DNA from: Candidatus Melainabacteria bacterium
Lineage (GTDB): Bacteria; Actinomycetota; Actinomycetes; Mycobacteriales; Pseudonocardiaceae
DNA: 9,957 bases
Assembly: GCA_903970565.1 (NCBI GenBank)
Contig: CAJCJE010000281.1
Location: forward strand, 1 to 9,957
Direction of reading: 5' to 3'
The notes beneath the pieces were generated by a model. That model worked only from the letters and a program-made list of their open reading frames with translations, was not told where the DNA came from and made no database searches. A program made the translations under genes and the position numbers. Below are positions 9,768 to 9,957 of the stretch, piece by piece (the first letter of the stretch is position 1; each line of letters opens with the position of its first letter).

Positions 9768-9781
9768 GCAGCTTTCGCTGC
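9768..9781. other. Short hairpin GCAGC-TTTC-GCTGC
   Basis: Perfect 5-base stem with a 4-base loop; on the minus strand the loop is GAAA. It lies between the degraded plus-strand gene and the frame entering from the right edge. No U-tract follows on either strand, so its role as a terminator is unsupported. Confidence 0.25.
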
Positions 9782-9842
9782 ACCTGTCAGGGACTGCTCA
9801 TACAGTAAGTGGCATTGACCCTAGTAGGACTTTGTTATTTCG

Positions 9843-9956
9843 TTATGGTGGTCGTTGATGGCAGGCGGGGCATCGGCCACTCCAGGTAGCCAGAAGCACC
9901 TGGATCTCCGTGAGGACCTTGTAGAAAGTCAGGCCGCCCCAACTGCTTTTGGGTGG
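9843..9956 (-). CDS. C-terminal end of a protein entering from the right edge, possibly a transposase
   Basis: Read from the right edge on the minus strand, one frame gives 37 residues ending in a TAA at 9843-9845, including GGLTFYKVLTEIQVLLATW and then GRCPACHQRPP. Third codon positions are mostly G or C, which supports coding. The CPxC pattern and position beside IS-like sequence suggest a transposase tail, but I cannot assign a family. Another frame is also open to 9837-9839, so even the frame is not certain. Confidence 0.2.
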   Translation of the reverse strand, partial: PPKSSWGGLTFYKVLTEIQVLLATWSGRCPACHQRPP

Positions 9957-9957
9957 G

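Overview
The window is very GC-rich, and its large genes have strongly G/C-biased third codon positions. It carries a non-ribosomal peptide synthetase (NRPS) operon. Together with the sequence style of the A and C domains, this suggests an actinomycete, perhaps of the Pseudonocardiaceae type. The genus-level guess is inference only.

Positions 1-8246 are one minus-strand NRPS operon, read right to left. The first gene (8246 to 3253) encodes A1-T1-C1-A2-T2, but in this sequence it is split into two reading frames by one missing base in a G run at 5858-5860; restoring that base gives a 1664-residue protein. The second gene (3251 to 1347) encodes a 634-residue A-T protein with no condensation domain. 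Its ten specificity residues read DVWHISLVDK, which is a serine-type code. The third gene starts at 1345 with a condensation domain and runs off the left edge. The genes are separated by single bases (TGA-G-ATG and TGA-C-ATG), so they are probably co-transcribed and translationally coupled. Genes 1 and 2 share a related C-terminal tail after the last carrier domain, a candidate docking segment. Both condensation domains carry HHxVWDE where the family motif is HHxxxDG.

Taken together, gene 1 would load an amino acid on A1-T1 and couple it to the A2-T2 residue, and gene 2 would supply a seryl thioester. No condensation domain lies between T2 and the serine A domain. The C domain of gene 3 must therefore either take the seryl group as donor, or act out of linear order on the gene 1 peptide and the gene 2 seryl carrier. 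No thioesterase, reductase, transporter, regulator or tailoring gene is visible, so the product cannot be named.

Positions 8247-9230 hold no convincing gene. This stretch is less GC-rich and contains a perfect 39-base inverted repeat (8431-8469), about 185 bases upstream of the first NRPS gene. An ATCGCATA half-site recurs nearby. This is the best candidate operator or other dyad site for the cluster.

The right end, 9231-9957, looks degraded. It holds the C-terminal half of a small protein resembling the DUF2797 group on the plus strand, interrupted by an in-frame TGA and without a credible start. Next comes sequence resembling an insertion-sequence end, then a short minus-strand reading frame entering from the right edge that may be the tail of a transposase. 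The biosynthetic cluster probably borders a mobile-element-scarred junction here.
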